DNA of 44,718 nucleotides from Ureibacillus manganicus DSM 26584 (GTDB taxonomy: Bacteria > Bacillota > Bacilli > Bacillales_A > Planococcaceae): positions 1 through 44,718 of the forward strand of contig NZ_JPVN01000027.1 in the NCBI RefSeq assembly GCF_000772945.1, in the 5' to 3' direction. Of the stretch, positions 24,090-33,882 are shown in pieces. Both the position numbers and the translations under genes were made by a program. Position 1 is the first letter of the stretch; every line of letters starts with the position of its first letter. The notes below the pieces were generated by a model that was given only the letters and a program-made list of their open reading frames with translations, had not been told where the DNA came from and did not search any database.

Positions 24090-25874
24090 TTCGATCTCTT
24101 TCGTTGAAATCAGCTTATTCACTTTCCAGGTTCCAATTATATTTCTAACTTCTGTGACGGTTTCGAATGTTTTGTGGGCTTGACCATTAGGATAGTAAAT
24201 GATGAATTCCTCCACAGTCGTCACATGATATGAACCATCGCCACTTCCAATAAAGTCCACCACTTCCACAGAAACAAATTCTTCAGTAATACCCGCATTT
24301 ACTAAGTAAGCGATATAATCTTTCGCTTCTTTGTAGCGTGGGCCGTCTGCGGTGATATATGGTCGCATATATGCGATGTCACCCCAATTGATGGCGTCGA
24401 CGCTTGCTATAGTATAACTCTCCATGAAACTCTGTAATTCTACTCGAATGCTGTTTTCTTGCATGGCTGTTACGGCTTCAGTATTTGGTGCATAGACCTG
24501 GCCAGAACCTTCCAATGTAACTGTCGGCTCAACTGCTACTTGATCCGAAGCTTCAATATAGCTGACTTTCCATTCATTATTCGTATTATCGAAAGCTAGT
24601 CCAACATAAGAACGTAACTCAAAATCATCCATTGAAACTGGTTCGTCTCCATAGCTAAAGAAGCCATATGAATAATCAAACGTAGTAGGAACAATTAGTA
24701 AGCCGTCTTTGAACGAAAGGAAATCTGTATTGATTTCGACTTTATTTAATTTTCCTGTATAGAAGATATTTTCTTGAACTAATGGCGCAATTTCAAATGC
24801 TAAGAAGTCCTCTTTTAATATTTCAGTTGCACTTGTGAGAACATCCGTTGTTAAATGGGCTTTCGCATTTTGCATTTGTTCTCCGAATGTTAATAGTAGA
24901 TCTTTTGTTTTTTTCAGTTGTTCTTCAGATAGAAAAGCAGCACTAAAATCCTTGTAGCTCGCATCCATTTTGTAAGCAGGGGATTCTACAGTACCCCATG
25001 GAAAGTTAACAACGACTTTTACTTCTTGGGAACCATCTAAAAAGATTGGACCGAATTTTTCAGAATCCCCGTTTTCATCAATCTTTATCTTTTGGTCATT
25101 CACAAGTAAATAGCTATCTGACATGAGATATTTGTCATAATTCATAATGAAGGCACTTGCTTCACCGATTGGTAGCTCGTCCATCAATATTTTATCAGAT
25201 AGAGGATTTGCTAATTTTAGTTTAATGTCCGTTTTAGATTTTCCAAAATGGTTATCTAAGCTAACGTTCACAGTATAAATCCCTGGTAGCAGTGGGCCAT
25301 AAGTAATGCCATCACTTTGTTTTTTCGATTGAATTTCTGATTGATTGAATTTCATTTCAATTCCGTCTGATAAACCATCATAATAAGCGAATTGCTCAAT
25401 AGCGGATACTTTATACATTTGAAAAATGCCGATAAACTTACCAGCTGGGCGAATGGCAATGAATTCTTTTAACTCGTCTTCTTTCAAATCTTGGGCGAGC
25501 TTTAAAAATGCTTCTATTTCGCCTTTAGATGGGAATTGTCCATTTTCGTGAACTAGTAAATTTCCCAACTGTTCTGAATTTTTGTTTTCTAATGCTGTAA
25601 AGAAACGATCTTCTGTTGAATCTTTTGAAAAGTACAGATTGGCCCAAACTGTAAAGCCTGAGAGTAGGACAGCAAATGCCAAAGCAAAGCTGAAAATAAT
25701 TTTCAGTTGTTTTGGCATCTGCTTGTTTGCTCTATGAGGCTTCACATTTGTATTAAATTGTGTTTGAAGTGTGGTTTGTTGCGGTTGTTGTTCAACAAGT
25801 TTTGTACCACAATTAGTACACATTTTGTCGCTTATTTTTGCTTCATGACCGCACTGTTTACAAAATTTTTCCAT
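24087..25874 (-). CDS. Zinc-ribbon membrane protein, TcaA/YvbJ-like
   Basis: 595 residues. The N-terminal zinc ribbon has Cys5, Cys8, Cys19 and Cys22, then a polar linker, one membrane helix at about 58-80 and a large extracytoplasmic part of about 510 residues. This is the architecture of TcaA (glycopeptide-susceptibility protein of staphylococci) and YvbJ of Bacillus. The C-terminal about 120 residues (SIRVELQSFMESYTIA onward) look NTF2-like, as in that family. The external part would sense or bind envelope components; function is inferred from architecture only. GAGGT precedes ATG 25874. It lies 61 nt behind another zinc-ribbon membrane gene on the same strand. Confidence 0.75.
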   Translation of the reverse strand: MEKFCKQCGHEAKISDKMCTNCGTKLVEQQPQQTTLQTQFNTNVKPHRANKQMPKQLKIIFSFALAFAVLLSGFTVWANLYFSKDSTEDRFFTALENKNSEQLGNLLVHENGQFPSKGEIEAFLKLAQDLKEDELKEFIAIRPAGKFIGIFQMYKVSAIEQFAYYDGLSDGIEMKFNQSEIQSKKQSDGITYGPLLPGIYTVNVSLDNHFGKSKTDIKLKLANPLSDKILMDELPIGEASAFIMNYDKYLMSDSYLLVNDQKIKIDENGDSEKFGPIFLDGSQEVKVVVNFPWGTVESPAYKMDASYKDFSAAFLSEEQLKKTKDLLLTFGEQMQNAKAHLTTDVLTSATEILKEDFLAFEIAPLVQENIFYTGKLNKVEINTDFLSFKDGLLIVPTTFDYSYGFFSYGDEPVSMDDFELRSYVGLAFDNTNNEWKVSYIEASDQVAVEPTVTLEGSGQVYAPNTEAVTAMQENSIRVELQSFMESYTIASVDAINWGDIAYMRPYITADGPRYKEAKDYIAYLVNAGITEEFVSVEVVDFIGSGDGSYHVTTVEEFIIYYPNGQAHKTFETVTEVRNIIGTWKVNKLISTKEIE

Positions 25875-25935
25875 TTTGAAACCTCATTTATATTTTTTAA
25901 TAGATTAGAAGATTTGAAGCTCTGATCAGTCTATA

Positions 25936-26895
25936 TTACCAGTAACCACCGATGAATTTTCCTGCTGTGTTGTTCCAAACAACAGTGATTAACACATAGA
26001 AAAGAACGGAGAAAATGACGATATACACTAAATATGCGTAGAACGAATCTAAGCTTTTTGATCTCATTGTTAATAAACGAGTAATAATATATAAAGGAAT
26101 TGCTGAGATAACTAACAATAAAGAAATTAAGAACATCCAATAACCGAAATCATATGATTTTACGATAAATAACAGCATACTAAGAATCGATAAGATAATT
26201 GATGGGATGCTAAGTGTACCTAATAAACTGATTATTTCTTTCCATGATGTATCTGGCCCAAATCCTTTTGCTACGATAAATAAGGAAAGCACAATAACCG
26301 CAAAAATTGCGATGATAAAGATAGCACTACCACCAAATACGTTAAAGAAAACAGCTCCTGTATCAATAAAGCCGCCAAAAGCAGTACTTACAAAAATAAA
26401 TAATGAAAGACCGATTAATAAAGCATAAGCTATGATTGAAATAAGTCCGTTTGTAAATTGACGTTCACCCGTACCAAAAATCGATGACGGTTGTTTTAAA
26501 TACGTAGTGAAGAAATTAAAGAACATTTTTGATTGATCTTTTACACGCTCCACATGCACATTTGGCTGTGCTGGACCAGCTTGCTGGTATTGTTGATATT
26601 GTTGTTGGTATTGCTGTTGCTGATATTGTTGGCCTTGGTCATGTTGTTGAAACTGTTGTTGCCCAAAAGGTTGACCTTGTTGTCCGAATGGTGGTTGTTG
26701 ATAATTTGGACCCTGTTGTTGGAAATTTGGAGCTGGCTGCCCTGGTTGAACTGGTTGACCAAATTGCCCTGTTGGTTGACTTGGAGTAGGTGCTCCACCA
26801 TCATTCGTAGCAGAAACTTCCGTTAACGTTCCACCACATTTTGCACAGAAATTTCCAGCATCCTGGACATTCCCACATGCGAAACAATTCTTCAT
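25936..26895 (-). CDS. Zinc-ribbon, Gln-rich, Yip1-like membrane protein
   Basis: 319 residues in three parts: a zinc ribbon with Cys4, Cys7, Cys17 and Cys20; a low-complexity Gln/Pro/Gly/Tyr linker at about 40-115 with repeated QQYQQ and FGQQ patterns; and a C-terminal domain of about five membrane helices (about 150-310), resembling Yip1/YIPF-type proteins. Function is not known. It is probably the first gene of an operon with the TcaA-like gene. The Gln-rich codons create long spurious frames on the other strand. The start codon ATG 26895 has AAGAAAGCGAGCG upstream. Confidence 0.75.
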   Translation of the reverse strand: MKNCFACGNVQDAGNFCAKCGGTLTEVSATNDGGAPTPSQPTGQFGQPVQPGQPAPNFQQQGPNYQQPPFGQQGQPFGQQQFQQHDQGQQYQQQQYQQQYQQYQQAGPAQPNVHVERVKDQSKMFFNFFTTYLKQPSSIFGTGERQFTNGLISIIAYALLIGLSLFIFVSTAFGGFIDTGAVFFNVFGGSAIFIIAIFAVIVLSLFIVAKGFGPDTSWKEIISLLGTLSIPSIILSILSMLLFIVKSYDFGYWMFLISLLLVISAIPLYIITRLLTMRSKSLDSFYAYLVYIVIFSVLFYVLITVVWNNTAGKFIGGYW

Positions 26896-27280
26896 ATTTT
26901 TTTCGCTCGCTTTCTTAATTATTTATATAAATATATGTAACTAAAGATAGAGATATATGAATAAAAGTTCAAAATTACTTTTGACCTAGTTCTTTATACT
27001 AATATATCCCTACCCTATATCATATATTGCAAATCTGTAACATACAATGCATATTTTACAAAAATATTCCAAAGAGGTATTTCAGTATAGTTTATTGAAG
27101 GGTCACTTTATTTTCATTTGTTTTGCGAAATTGCTCATACTATTTACAAATTAGTGAACTCACCATTCGGTCAAAGGTCTGATTTTGGTTTTTTATAGAA
27201 GATTTTCGATTACTTACCGAACATTGGCATGTTATATTTATGTAGGAAATAATAAAGATGGATTTTAAGGAGTTGTTATC
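26896..27280. promoter_or_regulatory. Divergent promoter region between the zinc-ribbon genes and korA
   Basis: 385 nt, AT-rich, without a gene. For the minus strand, TTGAAC (26972-26967), a 17-nt spacer and TATCTT (26949-26944) form a good sigma-A match. For the plus strand, TTGACC (26981-26986), a 16-nt spacer and TATATC (27003-27008) is a weaker candidate, leaving a leader of about 260 nt before korA. The two -35 boxes are only 8 nt apart. AAGGAGTTG at about 27268-27276 is the korA ribosome site. Confidence 0.45.
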
Positions 27281-29020
27281 ATGTTACATCAGCTTTCATG
27301 GAAAGTCGGTGGGCAACAAGGGGAAGGTATTGAGAGTACAGGTGAAATTTTCTCAATGGCTATGAATCGTCTAGGCTATCACCTATACGGTTACCGTCAT
27401 TTCTCTTCTCGTATCAAAGGTGGCCATACGAACAATAAAATTACAGTACGACCAACTCAAGTCCGTGCAATCGCGGATGATTTAGATATATTAGTTGCTT
27501 TCGACCAAGAAACAATAGACGTGAACTATAAAGAACTTACTGAAAATAGTATTATTTTAGCAGATGCAAAATTTGATCCAGTGAAACCGGAAGATTCAAA
27601 AGCACCACTTTTCAGTGTTCCATTTACAGAAATCGCTGCAGAACTCGGTACTTCATTGATGAAAAACATGGTTGCCATTGGTGCAACAAGTGCATTATTA
27701 AACTTGGATAATAAAGTATTCCAAAGCGTAGTAGATGAAATTTTTGGCCGTAAAGGCGAAGAAGTTGTGAAGAAAAATATGGAAGCCATCCAGCGCGGAT
27801 ATGATGTGATGAGTGAACTTCTTGGTGAACGTGTAGGTGAGTGGGAATTAGAACCTGCAGATGGCAAACGCCGCATGTTCATGATTGGGAACGATGCAGT
27901 AGCTCTAGGAGCCCTAGCTGCAGGAAGCCGCTTCATGGCTGCTTACCCAATCACACCAGCTTCAGAAATTATGGAATATATGATTAAAAAACTTCCTAAA
28001 TTTGGTGGAGCCGTTATCCAAACAGAAGATGAAATCGCTGCTGCAACCATGGCAATCGGTGCAAACTTCGGTGGTGTTCGTTCATTCACTGCATCAGCTG
28101 GCCCTGGTTTATCTTTAATGATGGAATCAATCGGTCTTTCTGGTATGACTGAACAACCGTTAGTAATCGTTGATACGCAACGTGGAGGTCCATCAACAGG
28201 TCTTCCGACAAAACAAGAACAATCCGATTTAATGGCAATGTTCTACGGTACTCACGGAGAAATTCCAAAAGTAGTTATTGCGCCTTCTACAGTTGAAGAA
28301 GCGTTCTTTGATACAATTCAAGCATTTAATATTGCTGAAGAATTACAATTGCCAGTAATCGTGATGACAGACTTGCAGTTATCTCTAGGTAAAACTACAG
28401 TTGATGCATTTGATTATTCTAAAATTGAAATTCGCCGCGGTAAAATTGTAGACGGAGAAATTCCAGAGCCGGAAAATAAAGATTACTTCAAACGCTATGA
28501 AAATACAGATGACGGTGTTTCACCACGTGTATTCCCTGGTACGCCAAATGGTATTCACCATGTAACAGGTGTTGAACACGATGAAACAGGTAAACCAAAC
28601 GAAGCACCAGGAAATCGTAATACGCAAATGGACAAGCGCTTCCGTAAATTAGACTATTTAACTTTCGATACTCCAGTTTATGTAAATGCACCACATGAAG
28701 AAGCTGATGTTTTATTAGTTGGATTTAACTCAACTCGTGGAGCTATTGAAGAAGTTCAAGAGCGTTTAAGTGCTGAAGGCGTGAAAGTGAACCATGCACA
28801 TATTCGTTTACTATTCCCATTCCCTGCGGCTGAAGTTGCTCCATTAGTTGCTGGCGCTAAAAAAGTCGTAGTAGTGGAAAATAATAAAACAGGCCAACTT
28901 GCAAACATTTTGAAAATGAATGTTGGCGGTCACGATAAATTTGCATGTATCACGAAGTATGACGGTACGCCGTTCTTACCACGTGAGCTTGAAACTAAAG
29001 TAAAGGAGCTGCTTGACTAA
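27281..29020 (+). CDS. korA: 2-oxoacid:ferredoxin oxidoreductase alpha subunit (gamma-alpha fusion)
   Basis: 579 residues. The N-terminal gamma domain begins with VGGQQGEGIESTGEIFS (acceptor oxidoreductase signature) and HFSSRIKGGHTN. The alpha (pyrimidine-binding) domain starts near 200 with MIGNDAVALGALAAG and the PITPASEIMEYM motif, then TEDEIAAATMAIGA and TASAGPGLSLMMESIGL. With KorB it oxidatively decarboxylates a 2-oxoacid, most likely 2-oxoglutarate, to the acyl-CoA while reducing ferredoxin. The stop overlaps the korB start by one base. This spoVS-korAB-miaB order is known in many Bacillales. Confidence 0.93.
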   Translation: MLHQLSWKVGGQQGEGIESTGEIFSMAMNRLGYHLYGYRHFSSRIKGGHTNNKITVRPTQVRAIADDLDILVAFDQETIDVNYKELTENSIILADAKFDPVKPEDSKAPLFSVPFTEIAAELGTSLMKNMVAIGATSALLNLDNKVFQSVVDEIFGRKGEEVVKKNMEAIQRGYDVMSELLGERVGEWELEPADGKRRMFMIGNDAVALGALAAGSRFMAAYPITPASEIMEYMIKKLPKFGGAVIQTEDEIAAATMAIGANFGGVRSFTASAGPGLSLMMESIGLSGMTEQPLVIVDTQRGGPSTGLPTKQEQSDLMAMFYGTHGEIPKVVIAPSTVEEAFFDTIQAFNIAEELQLPVIVMTDLQLSLGKTTVDAFDYSKIEIRRGKIVDGEIPEPENKDYFKRYENTDDGVSPRVFPGTPNGIHHVTGVEHDETGKPNEAPGNRNTQMDKRFRKLDYLTFDTPVYVNAPHEEADVLLVGFNSTRGAIEEVQERLSAEGVKVNHAHIRLLFPFPAAEVAPLVAGAKKVVVVENNKTGQLANILKMNVGGHDKFACITKYDGTPFLPRELETKVKELLD

Positions 29021-29886
29021 TGGCTACATTTAAAGATTTTCGTAACTCAGTGAAACCTAACTGGTGTCCTGGCTGTGGCGACTTCTCAGTGCAAGCAGCC
29101 ATCCAACGCGCTGCAGCAAATGTCGGCATCGAACCACACGAACTAGCAGTCGTTGCTGGGATCGGTTGTTCAGGTCGTATTGCTGGCTACATTAATTCTT
29201 ACGGATTCCACGGAATCCATGGCCGCGCATTACCACTAGCACAAGGCTTAAAAATGGCAAACCGCGATTTAAACGTTATCGCGTCTGGTGGTGACGGAGA
29301 CGGTTTTGCAATTGGTATGGGACACACTGTTCATGCGATTCGCCGTAATGTGGATATGACATATGTAGTTATGGATAACCAAATTTACGGGTTAACAAAA
29401 GGGCAAACGTCTCCACGTTCTGCACAAGGTTTCATCACGAAATCTACACCAGGTGGAGCAATCGAGCCATCGTTGAAACCACTTGAAGTGGCACTTTCAT
29501 CTGGCGCAACATTTGTTGCTCAAGGTTTCTCAACAGATATTAAAGAGTTAACGGCTTTAATCGAAGAAGGAATCAACCACAAAGGATTCTCCTTCATCAA
29601 CGTATTCAGCCCATGTGTTACATACAACAAAGTCAACACATACGACTGGTTCAAAGAACACCTAACTAAATTAGGTGATATCGAGGGCTACGACGCTTCA
29701 GACCGCGACCTTGCAATGCGCACAGTTATGGAAAAAGAAGGCCTGGTAACTGGTATCATCTATCAAGATAAAGAAACACCTTCTTACCAAGAAAAGCTGA
29801 ACGGCTACGCTGAAACACCACTAGTGGATGCGGACTTATCGCTAAGCGAGGCGGAGTTTGGGGAATTGGTTAAGGAATTTATGTAA
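29020..29886 (+). CDS. korB: 2-oxoacid:ferredoxin oxidoreductase beta subunit
   Basis: 288 residues, the TPP and iron-sulfur subunit. Cys16 and Cys19 (NWCPGCGD), Cys50 (GIGCSGR) and Cys199 (FSPCVTYN) fit the four ligands of the [4Fe-4S] cluster in this family. TPP/Mg binding is seen in SGGDGDGFAIG (about 89-99) and the following MDNQIYGLTKGQTSPRS. It is translationally coupled to korA by a TAATG overlap. A strong terminator follows. Confidence 0.93.
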   Translation: MATFKDFRNSVKPNWCPGCGDFSVQAAIQRAAANVGIEPHELAVVAGIGCSGRIAGYINSYGFHGIHGRALPLAQGLKMANRDLNVIASGGDGDGFAIGMGHTVHAIRRNVDMTYVVMDNQIYGLTKGQTSPRSAQGFITKSTPGGAIEPSLKPLEVALSSGATFVAQGFSTDIKELTALIEEGINHKGFSFINVFSPCVTYNKVNTYDWFKEHLTKLGDIEGYDASDRDLAMRTVMEKEGLVTGIIYQDKETPSYQEKLNGYAETPLVDADLSLSEAEFGELVKEFM

Positions 29887-29924
29887 GAATGATATGTGGT
29901 CGCGCGCATGGTGCGACTAATTGG

Positions 29925-29956
29925 AAACACGCCCGATTTTGGGCGTGTTTTTTTGA
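29925..29956 (+). terminator. Terminator of korAB
   Basis: AAACACGCCC pairs perfectly with GGGCGTGTTT around a 6-nt loop and is followed by a T run. Confidence 0.9.
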
Positions 29957-30029
29957 TTTTCGCTGTGGAAGTGCATTTAAAGCATTTAAATAGTTTTTGT
30001 CGCGCTGGGCAAAGATGACTCGTTAATTT

Positions 30030-30403
30030 AAAAGCCGATAATGGACAACCCAATCATAGAAAAACAATGAACTGTCCATTAACAGCCCGGTAATGGAAAA
30101 ATTAACCAAAAAATGCAATGGAACTGTCCATTAACAGCGTGATAATGGACAAATCAATCAGAAAAAGCAATGGAACTGTCCATTAACAACGTGATAATGG
30201 ACAAATCAACCAGAAAAAGCAATGGAACTGTCCATTACCAGCGCGATAATGGACAAATCAATCTGAAAAAGCAATGGAACTGTCCATTACCAGCGTAATA
30301 ATGGACAAATCAAACAGAATAATTAATAGAACTGTCGATTAACAGCGTGATAATGGACAAATCAACTAGAAAAAGCAATGGACTGTCCATTATCAGTATG
30401 AAA
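30030..30403. repeat. Tandem array 4: about seven 52-bp hairpin units
   Basis: TAATGGA recurs at 30039, 30091, 30143, 30195, 30247, 30299 and 30351, always 52 bp apart. Each boundary can form TGTCCATTA / TAATGGACA (9-bp stem, loop about 9 nt such as ACAGCGTGA); the rest of the unit is A-rich. It occupies the 577-nt gap between the convergent korB and NERD genes. The outer units are degenerate. Confidence 0.95.
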
Positions 30404-30463
30404 ATCAACAAATCTGCCAGAAAAGGCAAAAAATCTCTTTGAACAATAATCTTTTACGGCAAA

Positions 30464-31378
30464 TTATTTATAGACTTTCCCACGTTTTTTACCTTCAGTA
30501 GTTAAATTTGTTTCAAGTATCCTTTGAACTCGCTTCCTAGAACCGACAACCCCGCACCACTCAACAATTCGAGTCGTTATAATTTTCTTCTCTGGAAACA
30601 ACATCCGAAACTCCCCAACACTGCGCAACACGGCTGATGTAACCGATTCCTTATGGCCACAACCTACACAAACGCAACTTCGTCCTTCAACTGTAGTCAA
30701 AAACGAGCAACACTCCGCACAAGAAATCCCTTTCTTCAGGTGCTCATACTCATATGTAGGTATTTGTGTAAACGGGGATTGGGGCATGTGAAGTGATAAT
30801 AACTTTTCTGCGATCATTTTATGTTTATTTGTAATTCGCGATTGTTTTGAATTGAGCTTTTCAATCAAGCGGTAAATCTGAGTTGGGAAAATAAAAGGTT
30901 TATCCATTGGGGCATGATACAACATGAACTGCGGGTTAACAAAAATAATAGCGGATTGAATGGGTAATCCCTGTCCGAGGTTTTGGAGCAACTGGCGCAA
31001 CAACGTTTCAGTGCGCATTAATTGGGCGAGGGGATTCACAATTTCAACAGCACGAGATTTCGGGAAAAGTTTATCATTCTCCGCATCGTAATAATAATCA
31101 CCCTCAAAATTCTTCACTTCAAACACATGAATACAATCTGAAGTAATCATCAAGGAATCAATCTGAAATGTAGTCTGATTCACTTTCAAAAGTAAGTCAT
31201 TGATTACAAGGCAGTCACCCTGTAACTTTTCCAAGTAACTATCAAACAATAACTCTCCTTCAAATCCTTTTTTAAGATTGTAAAAATGTGTTTTGTCTTT
31301 CTCTGATAATTTCATCCGATTGTTTAGTGATTCGAGCATCATCAATTCACTAGACTTATTCCTTATCTTCAATATCAA
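30464..31378 (-). CDS. NERD-domain protein with zinc-ribbon tail
   Basis: 304 residues. The NERD (nuclease-related) domain shows GFEGE (38-42), the metal Asp in QIDSLMI (about 72-78) and FEVKN (86-90), the E...D...ExK pattern of restriction-like nucleases. The C-terminal part has a cysteine cluster (C220, C223, C224, C235, C237, C240) and a basic tail (KKRGKVYK). A paralogue of the same layout is at 36265. The biological role is unknown; DNA processing is a family-level inference. It is convergent with korB through array 4 and divergent from the chemoreceptor gene. Confidence 0.82.
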   Translation of the reverse strand: MILKIRNKSSELMMLESLNNRMKLSEKDKTHFYNLKKGFEGELLFDSYLEKLQGDCLVINDLLLKVNQTTFQIDSLMITSDCIHVFEVKNFEGDYYYDAENDKLFPKSRAVEIVNPLAQLMRTETLLRQLLQNLGQGLPIQSAIIFVNPQFMLYHAPMDKPFIFPTQIYRLIEKLNSKQSRITNKHKMIAEKLLSLHMPQSPFTQIPTYEYEHLKKGISCAECCSFLTTVEGRSCVCVGCGHKESVTSAVLRSVGEFRMLFPEKKIITTRIVEWCGVVGSRKRVQRILETNLTTEGKKRGKVYK

Positions 31379-31495
31379 ATAGATCTCACATCCTCACATA
31401 TAATTGGTAGAATCTTCTAACATCCATTCTATTAAGTTTCTTAAATTTTTCAAGTGGGATTTATTATTAAAAATTAACAATATCTTAACCTTCTG

Positions 31496-31525
31496 TTTAC
31501 AACTACTCTAAATTATTCCTATATT
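31496..31525 (+). promoter_or_regulatory. Candidate sigma-A promoter for the chemoreceptor gene
   Basis: TTTACA at 31496-31501, an 18-nt spacer and TATATT at 31520-31525, 38 nt before the TTG start. I looked for a sigma-D type (GCCGATAT) box and found only a poor match. Confidence 0.45.
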
Positions 31526-31562
31526 CTCATAGTATCTGAGTGTTTAGAGGGGACGTCATCAA

Positions 31563-33116
31563 TTGAAACTATCACGATATATTAAGGTAAAAGATCGTTT
31601 AATTATGCTGATGATTGTTTGTATCATCTCCAATGTGATTCTTGCTGTGTTTAGTATTGATTATTTAAGGAAAATGGAAAATAATTCGGTATTAATGTAC
31701 GAGCAACGGCTACTTGCCATGAACGCATTTACCGATTTCGATCTTGCGATAGATCAAGGGGATTTTGATCGAGCGAATGAAATACATAGTTCTTTAGGTG
31801 CGTATCAATTTGATTCGAAAATGGAGTTATACATAAAAAATTTAAAAAGCACGTTATCCCAAGAGAATATAGCTGAGACTTTAGCTATTTCAGAGGAAAC
31901 TCAAGCTTATATTGTGCAGCGTGCAAAAGATCAGATTGAAGCGTATAAGGAAGATATTTCCTTTGGTTATTTTCTACTCATTGCAGTTTCGCTCGTAATG
32001 ATTGCGGTCGTTGTTTATTTTGCTGTTGGTGGGACAAGGGCAGTCAATATTCCAACCCGCGAATTGAAGAAACTATTAATATCTGCTGGGCAAGGGAATT
32101 TTACAAAATCGGCTACTTATGATTCCAAGGATGAGCTTGGCGAAGTAATGCGAAGCTATAACCAAATGGCAGCAGAAGTTAGAGAATTGTTAAAGACTGT
32201 CCAAAAAAGCGCGTCATCTGTTGATGATTCAAACCTGCGTTTACAAAACGCATCTGAAAAGACAACGGAAGCTGCAATTCACATTTCAAACGATGCAACG
32301 GACTTAACAAGATCAACAGAACGTTCAGCTGAGCAATTAATGATGAACACGGCAGCTATTCAAGAAATCTTTACTGGGATTGAATACATTGCTGAAAAAG
32401 TACAATTAATAGATCAAAGCATGAAGAAAACTGAAAATGAAGCCAATGAAGGTGTTCAGTTTGTATTAGAACATAAGGAAAAAATGAATGAAATTGAGCT
32501 TGCAGTAAAGAAAACGAACGACAAAATGCTTGATTTAGCCAACAATACAAAAGAAATTGGCCAGGTCATTCAAATCATTAATTCGATTGCTGAACAAACA
32601 ACTTTACTAGCATTAAATGCCGCGATTGAAGCAGCGCGTGCAGGTGAGTACGGAAAAGGATTTAGCGTGGTAGCATCTGAAGTACGCAAATTAGCAGACC
32701 AGTCTGTGCAATCGACAAAAGTAATTGAAAACATCATCCAACAAATACAAAATGATTCAACTATGTCGATTGAATACATGGTTCAAGCAATTCAATCAGT
32801 CCATGTAGGCTTTGAAACAACAATCCAAAGTGCCACAAGGTTTGAGCAAATCGTCTCTAGCGTAAATGGCATTGGTCCACAAATTGAAGAAGTCTCTACA
32901 ACAATTAACCAAATCAAACAAAACACAAAAGATGTAGCAGATAATTCAACTGAGCTAAGTCATCTATTTGATCATAATGCCGATCGTATCAAGCAAGTTT
33001 CAAGCTCAACCGTGGAACAACTAAGCTCCACCCAAGAAATGCATGAGGAAATTCAAAAAATTACACGTAATATTCAATCTTTGAGCCATGCAATTCGTAG
33101 ATTTACGGTAAAATAG
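31563..33116 (+). CDS. Methyl-accepting chemotaxis protein
   Basis: 517 residues. TM1 at about 12-33, a short extracytoplasmic sensor of about 100 residues (mostly helical, four-helix-bundle type), TM2 at about 133-154, HAMP at about 155-210, then the coiled-coil signalling domain with the hairpin tip [20 protein letters not shown] (331-350) followed by [17 protein letters not shown]. No CheR/CheB pentapeptide ends the protein. The ligand is unknown; downstream pyroglutamate genes are separated by a terminator, so a link is speculative. TTG 31563 follows AGAGGGG. Confidence 0.92.
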   Translation: MKLSRYIKVKDRLIMLMIVCIISNVILAVFSIDYLRKMENNSVLMYEQRLLAMNAFTDFDLAIDQGDFDRANEIHSSLGAYQFDSKMELYIKNLKSTLSQENIAETLAISEETQAYIVQRAKDQIEAYKEDISFGYFLLIAVSLVMIAVVVYFAVGGTRAVNIPTRELKKLLISAGQGNFTKSATYDSKDELGEVMRSYNQMAAEVRELLKTVQKSASSVDDSNLRLQNASEKTTEAAIHISNDATDLTRSTERSAEQLMMNTAAIQEIFTGIEYIAEKVQLIDQSMKKTENEANEGVQFVLEHKEKMNEIELAVKKTNDKMLDLANNTKEIGQVIQIINSIAEQTTLLALNAAIEAARAGEYGKGFSVVASEVRKLADQSVQSTKVIENIIQQIQNDSTMSIEYMVQAIQSVHVGFETTIQSATRFEQIVSSVNGIGPQIEEVSTTINQIKQNTKDVADNSTELSHLFDHNADRIKQVSSSTVEQLSSTQEMHEEIQKITRNIQSLSHAIRRFTVK

Positions 33117-33166
33117 TGATATTTTTATATAGAAAGTGTAAGTGCTATAATTTTAGTAATTTTCAG

Positions 33167-33195
33167 AAAGCTATTGATGACAATAGCTTTTTTTG
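33167..33195 (+). terminator. Terminator of the chemoreceptor gene
   Basis: AAAGCTATTG pairs perfectly with CAATAGCTTT around ATGA, followed by a T run. Confidence 0.9.
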
Positions 33196-33267
33196 TTATT
33201 ATTTATAAAATTTAAAGGGCTATGTAACCAATACAGCACGATATTAATGAAAATTGAGGCGAACTTA

Positions 33268-33882
33268 ATGAAAAAAATATTACTTACAGGTTTCGAACCA
33301 TTTTTAAAATTTAAAATAAATCCTACAATGGAAATAGTTGAAGCATTAAATGGAAATATAATAGAAGATTACGAGATTTGTGGACGTATTTTAAAAGTAG
33401 ATTTCAACGAATCAGCTATTCAATTAAAACAACATATTGATGAATTGCAGCCAGACATTATTATTTCCTTAGGCTTAGCTGGTGGCAGATATAAAATTAC
33501 TCCGGAACGAATCGCAATCAATGTGAAAGATGGAGAAGCCGATAATAATGGGTTTAAGCCAGTTGATGAAAAGATTCAAGAAGCTGGGGCAGATGCTTAT
33601 TTAACGAACTTACCAATTAGACGCATGATTGAAACGTTAAATAAAGAAGGTTACCCTGCTGAAATCTCCAATACAGCTGGAACGTATCTTTGCAATAACA
33701 TTATGTATGAATCTCTTGCTTATGCCAATGAGAAAGGGAATGTCCTAGCTGGATTTATCCATATACCAGCATCATTTGAGTTAGCCATTCAACATGGTGG
33801 AATCCCTGGTTGGAATCGTCGAGATCTAATTCAAAGTATTGAGCTTTGCTTAAAGGAAACGGTTCGTGTTGCAAATGATTGA
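33268..33882 (+). CDS. pcp: Pyrrolidone-carboxylate peptidase (pyroglutamyl peptidase I)
   Basis: 204 residues from ATG 33268, with GAGG about 8 nt upstream; the frame is open from 33193 but the family start is KKILLTGFEPF. The cysteine-peptidase triad is visible as Glu80 (TPERIAIN), Cys142 (GTYLCNNIMY) and His165 (GFIHIP), close to the positions in Bacillus Pcp. It removes N-terminal pyroglutamate from peptides. The next gene overlaps its end, and the following three genes encode 5-oxoprolinase, so product and next enzyme share an operon. Confidence 0.95.
   Translation: MKKILLTGFEPFLKFKINPTMEIVEALNGNIIEDYEICGRILKVDFNESAIQLKQHIDELQPDIIISLGLAGGRYKITPERIAINVKDGEADNNGFKPVDEKIQEAGADAYLTNLPIRRMIETLNKEGYPAEISNTAGTYLCNNIMYESLAYANEKGNVLAGFIHIPASFELAIQHGGIPGWNRRDLIQSIELCLKETVRVAND

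Noticed and set aside
26529-26826. Leu-rich or Val-rich proteins on the plus strand opposite the Gln-rich linker
   Set aside because: They are the complement of CAA/CAG-rich codons of the zinc-ribbon gene; composition is entirely explained by it.
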